From assembly GCA_016930995.1 (NCBI GenBank), contig JAFGFQ010000045.1, positions 1 through 64,000 of the forward strand: 64,000 nt of DNA, in the 5' to 3' direction. The DNA is from Thermoplasmatota archaeon (GTDB taxonomy: Archaea; Thermoplasmatota; E2; DHVEG-1). How positions within the stretch are numbered: the stretch's first letter is position 1; each line of letters opens with the position of its first letter. Below the pieces are notes generated by a model, which made no database searches, was not told where the DNA came from, and saw nothing but the letters and a program-made list of their open reading frames with translations. A program made the position numbers and the translations under genes. Positions 35,817 to 44,090 of this stretch are shown here, in pieces.

Positions 35817-36878
35817 TTACTCACATTCTGATTTTGGGGGCAGCCATTCCCTTTTCTTGAAGAATAAATAGATGAGATACGTACAAACGATGGTCGATAT
35901 TATCAGTATCAAGACGATCCATGGCCAGTCGATGAGATCATTGATTTTTCCGATACCAAAAATCGTTGCCAAGGTATTTGGTACCAATCCTGCAGTTGCC
36001 AAGACCGCAAGCCACGTTGCAATAAAAGCTAATTTGTTATTGAGCATCTGCAATTGGTTATTATAGATTGTCTGCAATACTTCCAATCCTGATGCGAGCA
36101 CCTCGCTCATATGTTCACTTAATGCGATTTGTCTGTTGATATCATCCCCCAAGATGCCGATGCGCTGTAACAGCTTCTGATTATCTGATATGCCTTCTGC
36201 ATCCCCGTATCGCAGTGAGTTAATCACATCCCACGAGGCCCATAGCGTATTAAGGTAGGTAATCAACGCATGTTTCATCTGATAGATCTCATTCCCGATA
36301 GCAGAACGCGGTGCCTTGGGTTCAACCATATATTTTCCCAGTTCATCGCCTTCCTCTTCGATCATTCGTAGACCGTTAAAATTCTTCTCATTGTTTTCAT
36401 CGATGATACGTGTCAACAGAATCGTTATTTTATCATTCCAGGGGAGATCTTGACGGATTTTCTTCATGAATATATCCGCATATCGGTAAATTTTTTGTAA
36501 ACGAATGACATCCTTCGGATGAATCGTGAGCACCAAATTCTTACGGACAAAAATGAGTAACGGATAGACCTTTACATCAAACTTATCGACTCGTACTGCA
36601 GGTAACATTAGCCCTAGTTCTGTTTCTAAATCCTCATACGCTGAATATCGATCAGATAGAACACTTGCTACCAGCTGCAAACTAAATTTCAAGGAAGTCG
36701 CAATAACAAAACTTTCCTCATTGATATTATCAACTGTAAAATCCATCCATTCCAGAGCATTTTCCTGTAAATGGCTGACGATTTCAGAGATGTTATCGCT
36801 TTCTTTTTTTGTCGTGACACCGTCTTTTGAGAGTGAGACGTAGAAAGCATTCTTTTGAATCTTTTCTGCTTCTCCCAT
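35817..36878 (-). CDS. CorA-like divalent cation channel protein without the GMN motif
   Basis: 353 residues. A long helical cytosolic domain is followed by two membrane helices (FIATWLAVLATAGLVPNTLA and WPWIVLILIISTIVCTYLIY) and a short basic tail, as in CorA. The usual pore signature GMN is replaced: the first helix ends in TIFGIGKINDLIDW. Most CorA Mg2+ channels need GMN, so selectivity or activity may differ. It converges with the methyltransferase gene. Confidence 0.8.
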   Translation of the reverse strand: MGEAEKIQKNAFYVSLSKDGVTTKKESDNISEIVSHLQENALEWMDFTVDNINEESFVIATSLKFSLQLVASVLSDRYSAYEDLETELGLMLPAVRVDKFDVKVYPLLIFVRKNLVLTIHPKDVIRLQKIYRYADIFMKKIRQDLPWNDKITILLTRIIDENNEKNFNGLRMIEEEGDELGKYMVEPKAPRSAIGNEIYQMKHALITYLNTLWASWDVINSLRYGDAEGISDNQKLLQRIGILGDDINRQIALSEHMSEVLASGLEVLQTIYNNQLQMLNNKLAFIATWLAVLATAGLVPNTLATIFGIGKINDLIDWPWIVLILIISTIVCTYLIYLFFKKREWLPPKSECE

Positions 36879-37050
36879 ACTTCACTCACCCCATATTGTG
36901 AGACACTCGAGATGTGAGACTACATCCGCCGGGTACTTATAAAGCTACGCGTGTATATTTCTAACAGAACACACTTCTTCTTAGAGTCATGATTCATGAC
37001 AACCAATTTATAAAACACTCTTCGTTATCAAACAAGAAGGGGAGAAACCC

Positions 37051-38493
37051 ATGAAGGTACTGCTCATTGAGCCGCCAAGCTCAACATCCATATCCATGCT
37101 TCCTCCAATTACTTTACCAACGTTAAAGGGGTTCATTAACAACCATACGAGTCATGAGGCAAAAATCCTTGATCTGATTTTCCACGGCGAAGACTGGCAA
37201 GACCAGGTTCTCGAGGAAATTAACAAAGAACGTCCAGATATCATCGGTTTTTCCCTGTTAAGTTTTAACTACAAATTGATTCTATCGATTGCCCGCTTCA
37301 TTAAGCAACAATATCAGATCCCCATAATCGCAGGAGGCGTGCATGCTATTCTTACACCTGCGGAGGTGCTTTCTCAGCAGGAAATCGACATCGTGTGTCT
37401 TGGAGAAGGTGAATATGTACTCAAAGAGCTCCTTGATAATCATCTCGAATGTTCTACCATCACTGGTATCTGGTATAAAAAAAATGGAACAATTATCAAA
37501 AATGCTCCCCGAGAGTTACTGACCAATTTAGACTTGGTAGGATATCCCGATTTTGATGATTTTGATATTGAGCGCTGTCTGTTTATTTATAATGCTCACC
37601 TCCCGATTATGACCTCTCGAGGGTGTCCTTATTCCTGTTCCTATTGCAACAATCATGCATTACGCAAGACTTTGAAAGGAACCTATGTGCGGTTTCGTAG
37701 TGTGGAACATGTTATTGAAGAAATCGACCTTCGGATAAAACAATATTACAACAAGGGCTTACGGTATTTTTATTTCTTTGATGATACGTTTATTCTAAAC
37801 ACTGATTTTGTCTTGGAATTTTGCAGGCAATTCAAAGAAAAGGGATTTCATAGGTTGATTAAATGGAACGTCAATATCCGAGCCAATCTTGTCACCGATG
37901 ACCTTATGAGAGTCATGAAGGATGCAGGGTGTTACCAGGTACGAATGGGTATTGAAACCGCTAATCAGTTCATTCGGAATACCATATACAATAGAGATAT
38001 GGATAATCAGGAAATCATGAATGCAGTTGAGATTATCAAGAAAAATAACCTGCAACTACGGTTATATTTCATGATCGGAGCCCCTCTGGAAACTGTTGAG
38101 ATGATGCAGGAAAGCTTAGATATGGCAGATGCCCTTCATGCTGATGAAGTGTTCTTTGCATTGCTGTATCCCTTACCGGGGACCGATATTCTGAAACTCT
38201 GTGAAAACGAGCATGTCCTTGATCAGAGCCAAGCCTCATCATCTTTTGAGGTACAGCCAATAACAAAGACAAAGCATGCCTCGTCGGCTCAAATTCAAAA
38301 GTTTTTAAGAAAAGTGAGAAATTGGCAAATGAAGCAATATATCAAGGATGGTATAACATTACGAGGTCCACTGTTCATTGTCGACTGCCTCAAATTCCTC
38401 TTTTTTTATAAACAACGATATCGTTTTGAGATGGATCAATTGTTCCGATGGAACGTCCAGCGATATAAACTACAAAAGGTGTGGAATCAGTAA
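37051..38493 (+). CDS. B12-binding radical SAM protein
   Basis: 480 residues. An N-terminal cobalamin-binding Rossmann domain (about 1-140: KVLLIEPPSSTSIS, RPDIIGFSLLSFNY, IIAGGVHAILTPAEVL, VCLGEGEYVLKEL) is followed by a radical SAM domain with SRGCPYSCSYCNN (CxxxCxxC, about 193-199) and MGIETANQFIRNTIYNRD, as in BchE/P-methylase-type enzymes. These carry out methylations or cyclisations; substrate unknown. GGGGAG precedes ATG 37051. Its 3' end is 9 bases from the left att copy of the integrated elements, so the gene directly borders the insertion. Confidence 0.87.
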   Translation: MKVLLIEPPSSTSISMLPPITLPTLKGFINNHTSHEAKILDLIFHGEDWQDQVLEEINKERPDIIGFSLLSFNYKLILSIARFIKQQYQIPIIAGGVHAILTPAEVLSQQEIDIVCLGEGEYVLKELLDNHLECSTITGIWYKKNGTIIKNAPRELLTNLDLVGYPDFDDFDIERCLFIYNAHLPIMTSRGCPYSCSYCNNHALRKTLKGTYVRFRSVEHVIEEIDLRIKQYYNKGLRYFYFFDDTFILNTDFVLEFCRQFKEKGFHRLIKWNVNIRANLVTDDLMRVMKDAGCYQVRMGIETANQFIRNTIYNRDMDNQEIMNAVEIIKKNNLQLRLYFMIGAPLETVEMMQESLDMADALHADEVFFALLYPLPGTDILKLCENEHVLDQSQASSSFEVQPITKTKHASSAQIQKFLRKVRNWQMKQYIKDGITLRGPLFIVDCLKFLFFYKQRYRFEMDQLFRWNVQRYKLQKVWNQ

Positions 38494-38502
38494 TAAAAGG
38501 TA

Positions 38503-38545
38503 CGGGCCTGTCGGGATTTGAACCCGAGTCAGAGGCTCCGGAGGC
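38503..38545 (-). repeat. att copy 1: 3' part of tRNA-Arg left at the outer end of element 1
   Basis: On the minus strand this reads as the tRNA-Arg 3' half from the anticodon loop to the discriminator. It shares 39 exact bases (38507-38545) with copies at 43997 and 47629, and differs from both at 38506 (G versus A), so that its acceptor strand is CAGGCCC rather than CAGGTCC. This copy is most likely the original host 3' end of the tRNA gene. Confidence 0.85.
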
Positions 38546-39381
38546 GGGGTTTTCTCGGAGAAAACCCTACAATTAAACCAGGTGATTTTGAAACGTATTT
38601 GAAACTAAGGGATGTAGAGGGGATAACAAAGGAATGGCAAAGGGATTGTGAGAGATGGATTGAACAATACCTAGATTTTGTTGATTGGAGAGTAGATAAA
38701 GACAAAACTCTTGCATACTTCCAAAAGATAAAAGCATCGCCAGTAACATACTATCGAAAGAAGGCTTTACAAATCAGGAAATTTCTTGAGTATATGAAAG
38801 TGGAATGGGCTTCTACAATCAAATTACCCTCTGAACCTTTTTACAGTCCTAAAAGGGTAACAAAACAAGACATAATTGATACATTATCTTTCTTCAATAA
38901 CCACCCCTATAATAAACAAATTAAGGCTATCGTATTGCTCGGTGCAACGTCAGGTTTGAGAGCAGAAGAGTTATATCAGTTAATACCAGAAAACATCGAC
39001 CTAGATAATAGAACGGTTTATGTTAATCATAATCCTAGTAATGGACAAACTACGAAAACAGGACGTAGCAGAGTATCTTTCTTTACAAAGGAAACACAAA
39101 CCGCATTAAAAGAATACTTCAATTACTTCAACAACGGGAGTGATTTGAAAGAATTGTTTTCTCCTAGTCATATTCATCGGATATTTGCCTCATCAAAATT
39201 AAAGGTTAAAGACCTCCGCAAGTTCTTTAGTCAAGAGTGGGAACGCAACTGTGGTCCTACTGGTGCAAAGAAATTATTAATGGGGCATAGTGGTGATGTC
39301 GACCTTAATCACTATAATGCACAAAGTAATGAGGATTTAAAAAAGATATATGATAATGTTGGTATTCATATTAACGGGTAG
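38518..39381 (+). CDS. Integrase of element 1, C-terminal catalytic part (split gene)
   Basis: 287 residues counted from TTG 38518 inside att; the frame is open through att and joins that of the N-terminal piece at 43864. Tyrosine recombinase residues are visible: Arg in GATSGLRAEELYQL, Lys region NGQTTKTGRSRVSFF, KDLRKFFSQEW, LMGHSGDVDLN and the nucleophile Tyr in NHYNAQSNEDLKKIY. N-terminal to this is a SAM-like core-binding domain (WIEQYLDFVDWRVDKDKTLA). As it stands it lacks its own start and is inactive or poorly expressed until the element excises. It resembles the element 2 integrase closely. Confidence 0.85.
   Translation: MNPSQRLRRRGFLGENPTIKPGDFETYLKLRDVEGITKEWQRDCERWIEQYLDFVDWRVDKDKTLAYFQKIKASPVTYYRKKALQIRKFLEYMKVEWASTIKLPSEPFYSPKRVTKQDIIDTLSFFNNHPYNKQIKAIVLLGATSGLRAEELYQLIPENIDLDNRTVYVNHNPSNGQTTKTGRSRVSFFTKETQTALKEYFNYFNNGSDLKELFSPSHIHRIFASSKLKVKDLRKFFSQEWERNCGPTGAKKLLMGHSGDVDLNHYNAQSNEDLKKIYDNVGIHING
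38547..38567. repeat. Perfect 10-bp inverted repeat next to att copy 1
   Basis: GGGTTTTCTC, one base, then GAGAAAACCC, starting 2 bases beyond the att core. Within the integrase frame it encodes GFLGENP. It could be an integrase arm site. Confidence 0.55.
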
Positions 39382-39775
39382 CTATCTAAAGCCCTCTGAT
39401 TAGTTACTTTTCCTTTAAGTAAGCTTATATTACCCTGACCTTTGAAGGAATTCTGAGGGCTTTCTAAAGGGTTTCTGAAGGCTATATGAAAGGGATTTCC
39501 TACTCATATATTAGTAGTTCTGAAGGTAAAAAAACGAGAAAGAAACAACTGTCAACAGAAGAAAAACATGAAAAAGTATTCCATTCATTTTACTGTATTT
39601 ATTAACCGAAACAAGAAATAAATGATTTTGTCAACGATTAGAGAGTTAAAGATGGTTTTTGTACACAATATTTTACGGCTTTGCACTGAAATTAGATAAA
39701 AATAGGTAATTTAGTGCCAGATACTGAATTTTGGTGCAGATGATATAGATTTAAATAAAATTAATCTAGTAATTG
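39382..39775. other. Noncoding region of element 1
   Basis: 394 AT-rich bases between the integrase part and the convergent surface protein gene. It includes a 9-bp inverted repeat AAAGCCCTC/GAGGGCTTT (39388-39396 and 39455-39463) with short related GAAGG/CTGAAGG repeats between 39440 and 39530. No gene is seen. It may hold terminators or a replication signal. Confidence 0.4.
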
Positions 39776-41218
39776 TCAATAAATCTGTCTTCCAGCATCA
39801 GGAACCCGCTCTTGCTCCCATGGAAAAATAAAAGGAATACTCCGAAACCGATATATTTTGTCACCATGACCCCCAGGATGAATAGGATATACATTAGCAA
39901 ATTTATCGAGACGATAGATTTTCGGGCCATCAGATGCACCCCACCAGTTATGTCGAGCATCAACCAAGGATTTCTCTATCCAGAAACCTGAACCCCAGTC
40001 CCAACCAAAACCATTTCCATAGATATTATTCCAATTGATACGTGCAGTACTAAACCAACTAACTAGTATTCCATCATGACTATTGTTCCATATATTATTC
40101 TCCAAAATCTTAGTATTGACTGCCCTAAATACCAATACCCCTCCCTCATTGTCGTGCACATCGCAATCGGTAATTGTATTATTAAAAGCATGAAATATCC
40201 GAATAATCCCTCCACCAATAACTATCCCAAAGTTATATTCGCCATCATTCTCAAAACGATGATTGTATACGGTGCAGTTTCTAATCACATTATTCGATGA
40301 AAAATCGATGTTTATCCCTCTACCGTTATGATATAAAGTACAGTTATCAATCGTAATATAATCCAACATAGCGACATCTATTCCAGGATGTCCACCTAAT
40401 TCCCCTGGACGTGGAATCCCATTATCGTAAATCTCACAATCAAGTATCTTAAGATAGGAGGAATGCCTATCATTATCGAACCCATAAATACCATATGTGT
40501 TATTAAATACAGAGCACTTTCTGATGATATTGTACACTGATAATCCCCCAAATAATTCAACACCAAAATCATTGTTATAGAATACTGATTCTTCTATAGT
40601 AGCATACCGTACATTAGTTAAAGAGACACCAGCGTATTTATTATCAAAACATACGCACGATGTTACCGTGATAAACGATGAAGTATAACAATCAATACCA
40701 GAACCCCACCAGGACTGCTCATCCCCTCTATTCCCATAACAAATGCAATTAGTGAAAGTAATAGTTGCAGATTCACGTACTTTTATACCATCATCATTTG
40801 CAAAAACAACGGTATCTTCAATCCCACCGTTTTCAACGTCATTGAACAGTATACCGCTATCATACGTTTCAGAAAAATTACTCACAGAACAATTCCTAAT
40901 GATAAAGTAAACATTCGTATTGTTGATGAATATGCCATTGCTTGCTGAGCCATCACCAACGATCACCCAATTCTCGATAAGATATGGATCATTCTTAGTT
41001 CCATTCCCGCCTGTGACACCATTCTCAGGAGTAAAATCATTGTCGCCATTTATAGAAATAGGCGGATGATTCGGATAGTATATATTTTTACGATAATTTC
41101 GTTGTGAGGTGGGTTCCTGCGGTTTGATTTTACAGAAATTTGCATAAATCGACGGGGTGAAGATAATCATAATAAACACTAAACCGATAGTGAAGGCGAT
41201 GCCTTTCTTGATTTTCAT
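39776..41218 (-). CDS. Secreted NosD-like beta-helix protein (element 1 cargo)
   Basis: 480 residues. Signal peptide KKGIAFTIGLVFIMIIFTPS, then PISINGDNDFTPENGVTGGN, which is a recurring opening of archaeal beta-helix proteins, and parallel beta-helix rungs such as NGIFINNTNVYFIIRNCSVS and DDGIKVRESATITFTNCICY along about 90-440. The end holds HNWWGASDGPKIY, also a recurring motif. There is no C-terminal membrane helix. AGGTAGG precedes the ATG. Binding to carbohydrates or a host-surface change is possible. Confidence 0.8.
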   Translation of the reverse strand: MKIKKGIAFTIGLVFIMIIFTPSIYANFCKIKPQEPTSQRNYRKNIYYPNHPPISINGDNDFTPENGVTGGNGTKNDPYLIENWVIVGDGSASNGIFINNTNVYFIIRNCSVSNFSETYDSGILFNDVENGGIEDTVVFANDDGIKVRESATITFTNCICYGNRGDEQSWWGSGIDCYTSSFITVTSCVCFDNKYAGVSLTNVRYATIEESVFYNNDFGVELFGGLSVYNIIRKCSVFNNTYGIYGFDNDRHSSYLKILDCEIYDNGIPRPGELGGHPGIDVAMLDYITIDNCTLYHNGRGINIDFSSNNVIRNCTVYNHRFENDGEYNFGIVIGGGIIRIFHAFNNTITDCDVHDNEGGVLVFRAVNTKILENNIWNNSHDGILVSWFSTARINWNNIYGNGFGWDWGSGFWIEKSLVDARHNWWGASDGPKIYRLDKFANVYPIHPGGHGDKIYRFRSIPFIFPWEQERVPDAGRQIY

Positions 41219-41503
41219 TTTTTTCCTACCTGCCTACATTGTACAATTTAATTGATTATTTAATATTTAAATTTTTATGTAATTTAACCTATTTATCCTT
41301 CCCATCCATTCCTAAATATCGAATTTTATGATATGTTCAATTAATTTTCATGTGTGTTTCAGTTGTGAAACACTTTCTTTATTTTCAAATCAAAGAATTA
41401 CGATAATTTCGTTCCGATGCTATAAAGTTATATGTATATACAAAGAAATAAAGAGGAAGAGGTTTTGATGCATTGAAAACCTCCCAAGTTTTTTTTATCA
41501 TTT

Positions 41504-42907
41504 TTATTCTTCACAGATTAGTTCTATTCTCGTATCTCCTCGATCACCGTTATAAGTAAACACAAATTCATCAGTTGATTCAGAGGTTAACGCCTCAATG
41601 ATATTCGCCTCTATTGTCGTGATGCCAAATTGTGAACTTGATTCCACCTCGACATCATAAGATTCGTTTTGATATGCACAAGATTGTTCCCAGTATATGT
41701 TACCTTGTTGTTCCAACTCAGAAGATGATCCTCCCTCTTCACTAATTTCAATAGAATAATTTAAAAAAGGTCTCGGAACGAAATGTGCGTCTACCACAAT
41801 CCAGATCCAACCCCATACAGAGATATAACCAAAAGGTGGTTTAGTATCATAACTATCCCATGCCACTAACGATGCAGAATTATCTCCAAATGAATCCTTT
41901 GGAACAGGTATTATGTCAGACCTTAAACCAAAATGGGGTCCTTCACAAAAGAGCACATATCTATAAAAGCATGTTGGCCAATCCCCCTCGTATTCCTGAT
42001 GTGATTCATAATCAATATATACATTGTCAATCAATTTATGGTCTACAGGTTTCATAGGATAAGTTTTTACTTGACTGTAAATAAACACAGGTCGGCGAAT
42101 GGTACATTGACCTGGGTTATTACAGGTCACCCTAATATTGACATGTCCAAGGTCCCAACCTTTGGGGTCACCTTGTGTAAATGATTGTTGACCAACTGAG
42201 AAATAGGTTTGACTATTCAGCATATCATCTTCATCATCAAATCTTCCAGATTCATTCCATCCATCAAGCCAAGACCACATCCCAGGGCAGTTAGCATTTG
42301 CTTCATCCTTATACAACGAAAACGATGGTTCTTCTTGAGGTGGATCGAAATCTACAGCAACAACACATCTGTCATTAGCTAGACTTGAGAAATTTACTGC
42401 ATCTTGTGTGTTGTTAAGGTTAACGGAAACACCAAGGATACAAACCAAAGTTTGAGAATATTCCTGTATTTGTTGCTGAGTAAATTCAAGGGAAACCGTG
42501 AGAATACCCTGTTCATCATAAGCAGTATCTTCGCTATATATGTTACCATATGTATCGTTCCCTAAGTAATCAATAGATTCATTTGCCAGATATACAGAAA
42601 GGGCAAAATGAATGATAAATTCAGGATGCTTATCGCCGATGTCAACCGACCAGCTCGCATTTATATTACCCGTTCCATTTGTCCATAAAACCCAATCGTC
42701 TGATGCATTCGCATGACCAATGCCAATATATTCAAAATCAAGCTCTGCTGCTGCGACATTCAACTCACTAATCCACAAATCTCCAACATCTGCATCCCCT
42801 GTATGAATGGTAGGATCGGATTTGACAACATTCAGAAGAATGGTCTGTGTACTCACCAGCATCAGTAATATCACAAGGATACTACCCAATACATATTTTT
42901 CTTTCAT
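41504..42907 (-). CDS. Secreted protein of unknown function (element 1 cargo)
   Basis: 467 residues from ATG 42907, chosen because GGAGGAGG lies just upstream; an in-frame start at 42949 precedes it. Signal peptide KEKYVLGSILVILLMLVSTQ. The mature part is acidic, with many Asn-Xaa-Ser/Thr sites and five or more Cys (CNNPGQCTIRRP; CPGMWSWLDGWNESG). IYIDYESHQ-type beta strands dominate. No family is recognised. The Cys content suggests disulfides outside the cell. Confidence 0.65.
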   Translation of the reverse strand: MKEKYVLGSILVILLMLVSTQTILLNVVKSDPTIHTGDADVGDLWISELNVAAAELDFEYIGIGHANASDDWVLWTNGTGNINASWSVDIGDKHPEFIIHFALSVYLANESIDYLGNDTYGNIYSEDTAYDEQGILTVSLEFTQQQIQEYSQTLVCILGVSVNLNNTQDAVNFSSLANDRCVVAVDFDPPQEEPSFSLYKDEANANCPGMWSWLDGWNESGRFDDEDDMLNSQTYFSVGQQSFTQGDPKGWDLGHVNIRVTCNNPGQCTIRRPVFIYSQVKTYPMKPVDHKLIDNVYIDYESHQEYEGDWPTCFYRYVLFCEGPHFGLRSDIIPVPKDSFGDNSASLVAWDSYDTKPPFGYISVWGWIWIVVDAHFVPRPFLNYSIEISEEGGSSSELEQQGNIYWEQSCAYQNESYDVEVESSSQFGITTIEANIIEALTSESTDEFVFTYNGDRGDTRIELICEE

Positions 42908-43051
42908 TTTTTTGCCTCCTCCAATTAAAAGAAAATGTACCTGATACATTTTCTTCTAAATTATCCGATATCAAATGGGCATATAAACTTTTCCCATTTA
43001 CCCACATACCCAATATTCATAAATATCAGTTATTGCATTACCAGACGCTAA

Positions 43052-43249
43052 ATGGGAAAATTACTTGGAAAACCACGACCACTCGACAGCAGAAATAGAG
43101 TCACCCTCCCCCCAGAGGTTCTTGATCTCCTCAAACTCAAACCAAACGATGAACTATTTTTCAGGCTTGACAACGGGAAAATAACGATAGGGAAAGCTCT
43201 GATAAAATACGAATTTATCGATGAAATCCTCGGAACTAAAAAGAAGTAA
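43052..43249 (+). CDS. AbrB/MazE-type swapped-hairpin DNA-binding protein
   Basis: 65 residues. GKPRPLDSRNRVTLPPEVLD and LKLKPNDELFFRLDNGKITI are the SpoVT-AbrB beta-hairpin pattern found in antitoxins and regulators. It is divergent from the secreted protein gene and is the only recognisable regulator in element 1. No toxin of the PIN or MazF type adjoins it; the small protein at 43252 is convergent with it. Confidence 0.8.
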   Translation: MGKLLGKPRPLDSRNRVTLPPEVLDLLKLKPNDELFFRLDNGKITIGKALIKYEFIDEILGTKKK

Positions 43250-43251
43250 GA

Positions 43252-43482
43252 TTATTCACCAAATTCATTGCTGATCTGCTGCATCCTCTCGTTTTTCACA
43301 TACCAGAGAATCGTCTTCATCTGCTCGATTACATCATCAAGGGTTTTCCCTTCCACCCTCTCCTTTTGCAGTAATACGATCTCATACTCAAGATATTTCT
43401 CCACCACGTCTTTTCTATGCTTTTCAAGCACGGGATCAACTTCCCTCATATCCAAAATACCATACGATTCTATTTCCTCCAT
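43252..43482 (-). CDS. Small protein of unknown function (element 1)
   Basis: 76 residues from ATG 43482, preceded by AGAGGGA; an in-frame ATG at 43545 is less likely. Helical and charged: DPVLEKHRKDVVEKYLEYEI and TLDDVIEQMKTILWYVKNER. Not recognised. It converges with the AbrB-like gene 2 bases away. Confidence 0.5.
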   Translation of the reverse strand: MEEIESYGILDMREVDPVLEKHRKDVVEKYLEYEIVLLQKERVEGKTLDDVIEQMKTILWYVKNERMQQISNEFGE

Positions 43483-43863
43483 TTCCAATCCCTCTTTTAT
43501 GTCAAGATGACAATCATTGACACTAGTTTTGTATGTACTGATCAAAATTTAAAACCATATCTTCCCATTTTCCTACAAAAGTAAAAAAACATAGAATTTT
43601 TTCTATTTTTAGCGGATTTAAAAAATAAAAACTTTGGGGAGTTTTTGTCTGGGAGGAACGTTTGAATAAAAAAGGTAGGTTGTTCATGAGGATTTAAAAA
43701 GAATATATCATAATGTCGCTATTCGTATTATTGAATAGTAATCAGAAGTCCCTCAGAAACGCTATTGCATTAAACCGTAAAAGTAATCCGTATTTTCTCC
43801 CTATGAAAAGGAATATCTTTATAGTCCCGTGCTACAATTACTCACACGTACGAAGCACGTATT
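43483..43863. other. Right-end noncoding region of element 1 with integrase relic
   Basis: 381 AT-rich bases between the small protein and the N-terminal integrase piece. The only coding trace is a relic of an integrase C-terminus at 43682-43738, annotated separately. A TATA-like sequence for the gene at 43864 may lie at about 43815-43825 (ATCTTTATAG). Confidence 0.4.
43682..43738 (+). pseudogene. Relic of an integrase C-terminus
   Basis: 19 codons including stop read VHEDLKRIYHNVAIRIIE, aligning with the last residues of the element 1 integrase (NEDLKKIYDNVGIHING at 39331-39381). Nothing of the remaining integrase is detected upstream. It marks an older element, or a recombination scar, inside element 1. 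Confidence 0.6.
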
Positions 43864-44067
43864 ATGACTAAGCAAAAACTGACTCTCTCATTGGACAGTA
43901 GGATAATTCAAAACGCTAAGAAGACGGGGCTATGTATCAGCACGTTCCTCGAGGTGAAACTGGTAGAACATTTTTCTGAAAGAAAAATGCAGCGGACCTG
44001 TCGGGATTTGAACCCGAGTCAGAGGCTCCGGAGGCAGAGTTCCCTCCTGTTGAGAGATGTCAAATAG
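43864..44067 (+). CDS. Integrase of element 1, N-terminal part (split gene)
   Basis: 67 codons: KQKLTLSLDSRIIQNAKKTG and LCISTFLEVKLVEHFSE form a ribbon-helix-helix-like N-terminal domain, followed by the att core read as RTCRDLNPSQRLRR. The frame then runs 13 codons into element 2 and stops. Joined at att to the part at 38518 it gives a full integrase of about 340 residues. An RHH-like domain before an att-encoded linker is the layout of SSV-type integrases in other archaeal elements. Confidence 0.8.
   Translation: MTKQKLTLSLDSRIIQNAKKTGLCISTFLEVKLVEHFSERKMQRTCRDLNPSQRLRRQSSLLLRDVK
43969..43989. repeat. Perfect 9-bp inverted repeat next to att copy 2
   Basis: CATTTTTCT, three bases, AGAAAAATG, ending 1 base before the att repeat. 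In the circular form of element 1 this palindrome and the one at 38547-38567 would flank the att core. Confidence 0.5.
43991..44035 (-). repeat. att copy 2, junction between elements 1 and 2
   Basis: 45 bases identical to 47623-47667, the 3' part of the tRNA-Arg gene from the anticodon loop to just past the discriminator. It is read in one frame by the element 1 integrase (N part ends here) and in another by the element 2 integrase (C part starts here). Confidence 0.88.
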
Positions 44068-44090
44068 ATGAATACCTTGGGTTTAGAAAA

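Larger units (their letters stand above)
38503..44035. mobile_element. Integrated element 1 (5,490 bp period, SSV-type split integrase)
   Basis: The segment lies between two copies of the tRNA-Arg 3' half. Its left end holds the C-terminal part of a tyrosine integrase and its right end the N-terminal part (43864), in the same frame through the att core, so excision would rebuild one intact integrase gene. Cargo: a beta-helix surface protein, another secreted protein, an AbrB-like regulator and a small unknown protein. No replication gene is recognised. Type: SSV-like partition on integration is established for archaeal viruses and plasmids; the element itself is not recognised. Confidence 0.82.

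Noticed and set aside
39388..39463. AAAGCCCTC/GAGGGCTTT as a transcription terminator hairpin
   Set aside because: The 58-base spacer is long and archaeal termination mainly uses T runs; listed only as a repeat in the region note.
43052..43482. AbrB-like protein and the small convergent protein as toxin-antitoxin pair
   Set aside because: The genes are on opposite strands and the small protein has no toxin motif.
38503..44035. tRNA-Arg-like sequences at 38503-38545 and 43991-44035 as tRNA genes
   Set aside because: Both have only the 3' half; no D arm or 5' acceptor strand is attached. They are att remnants.
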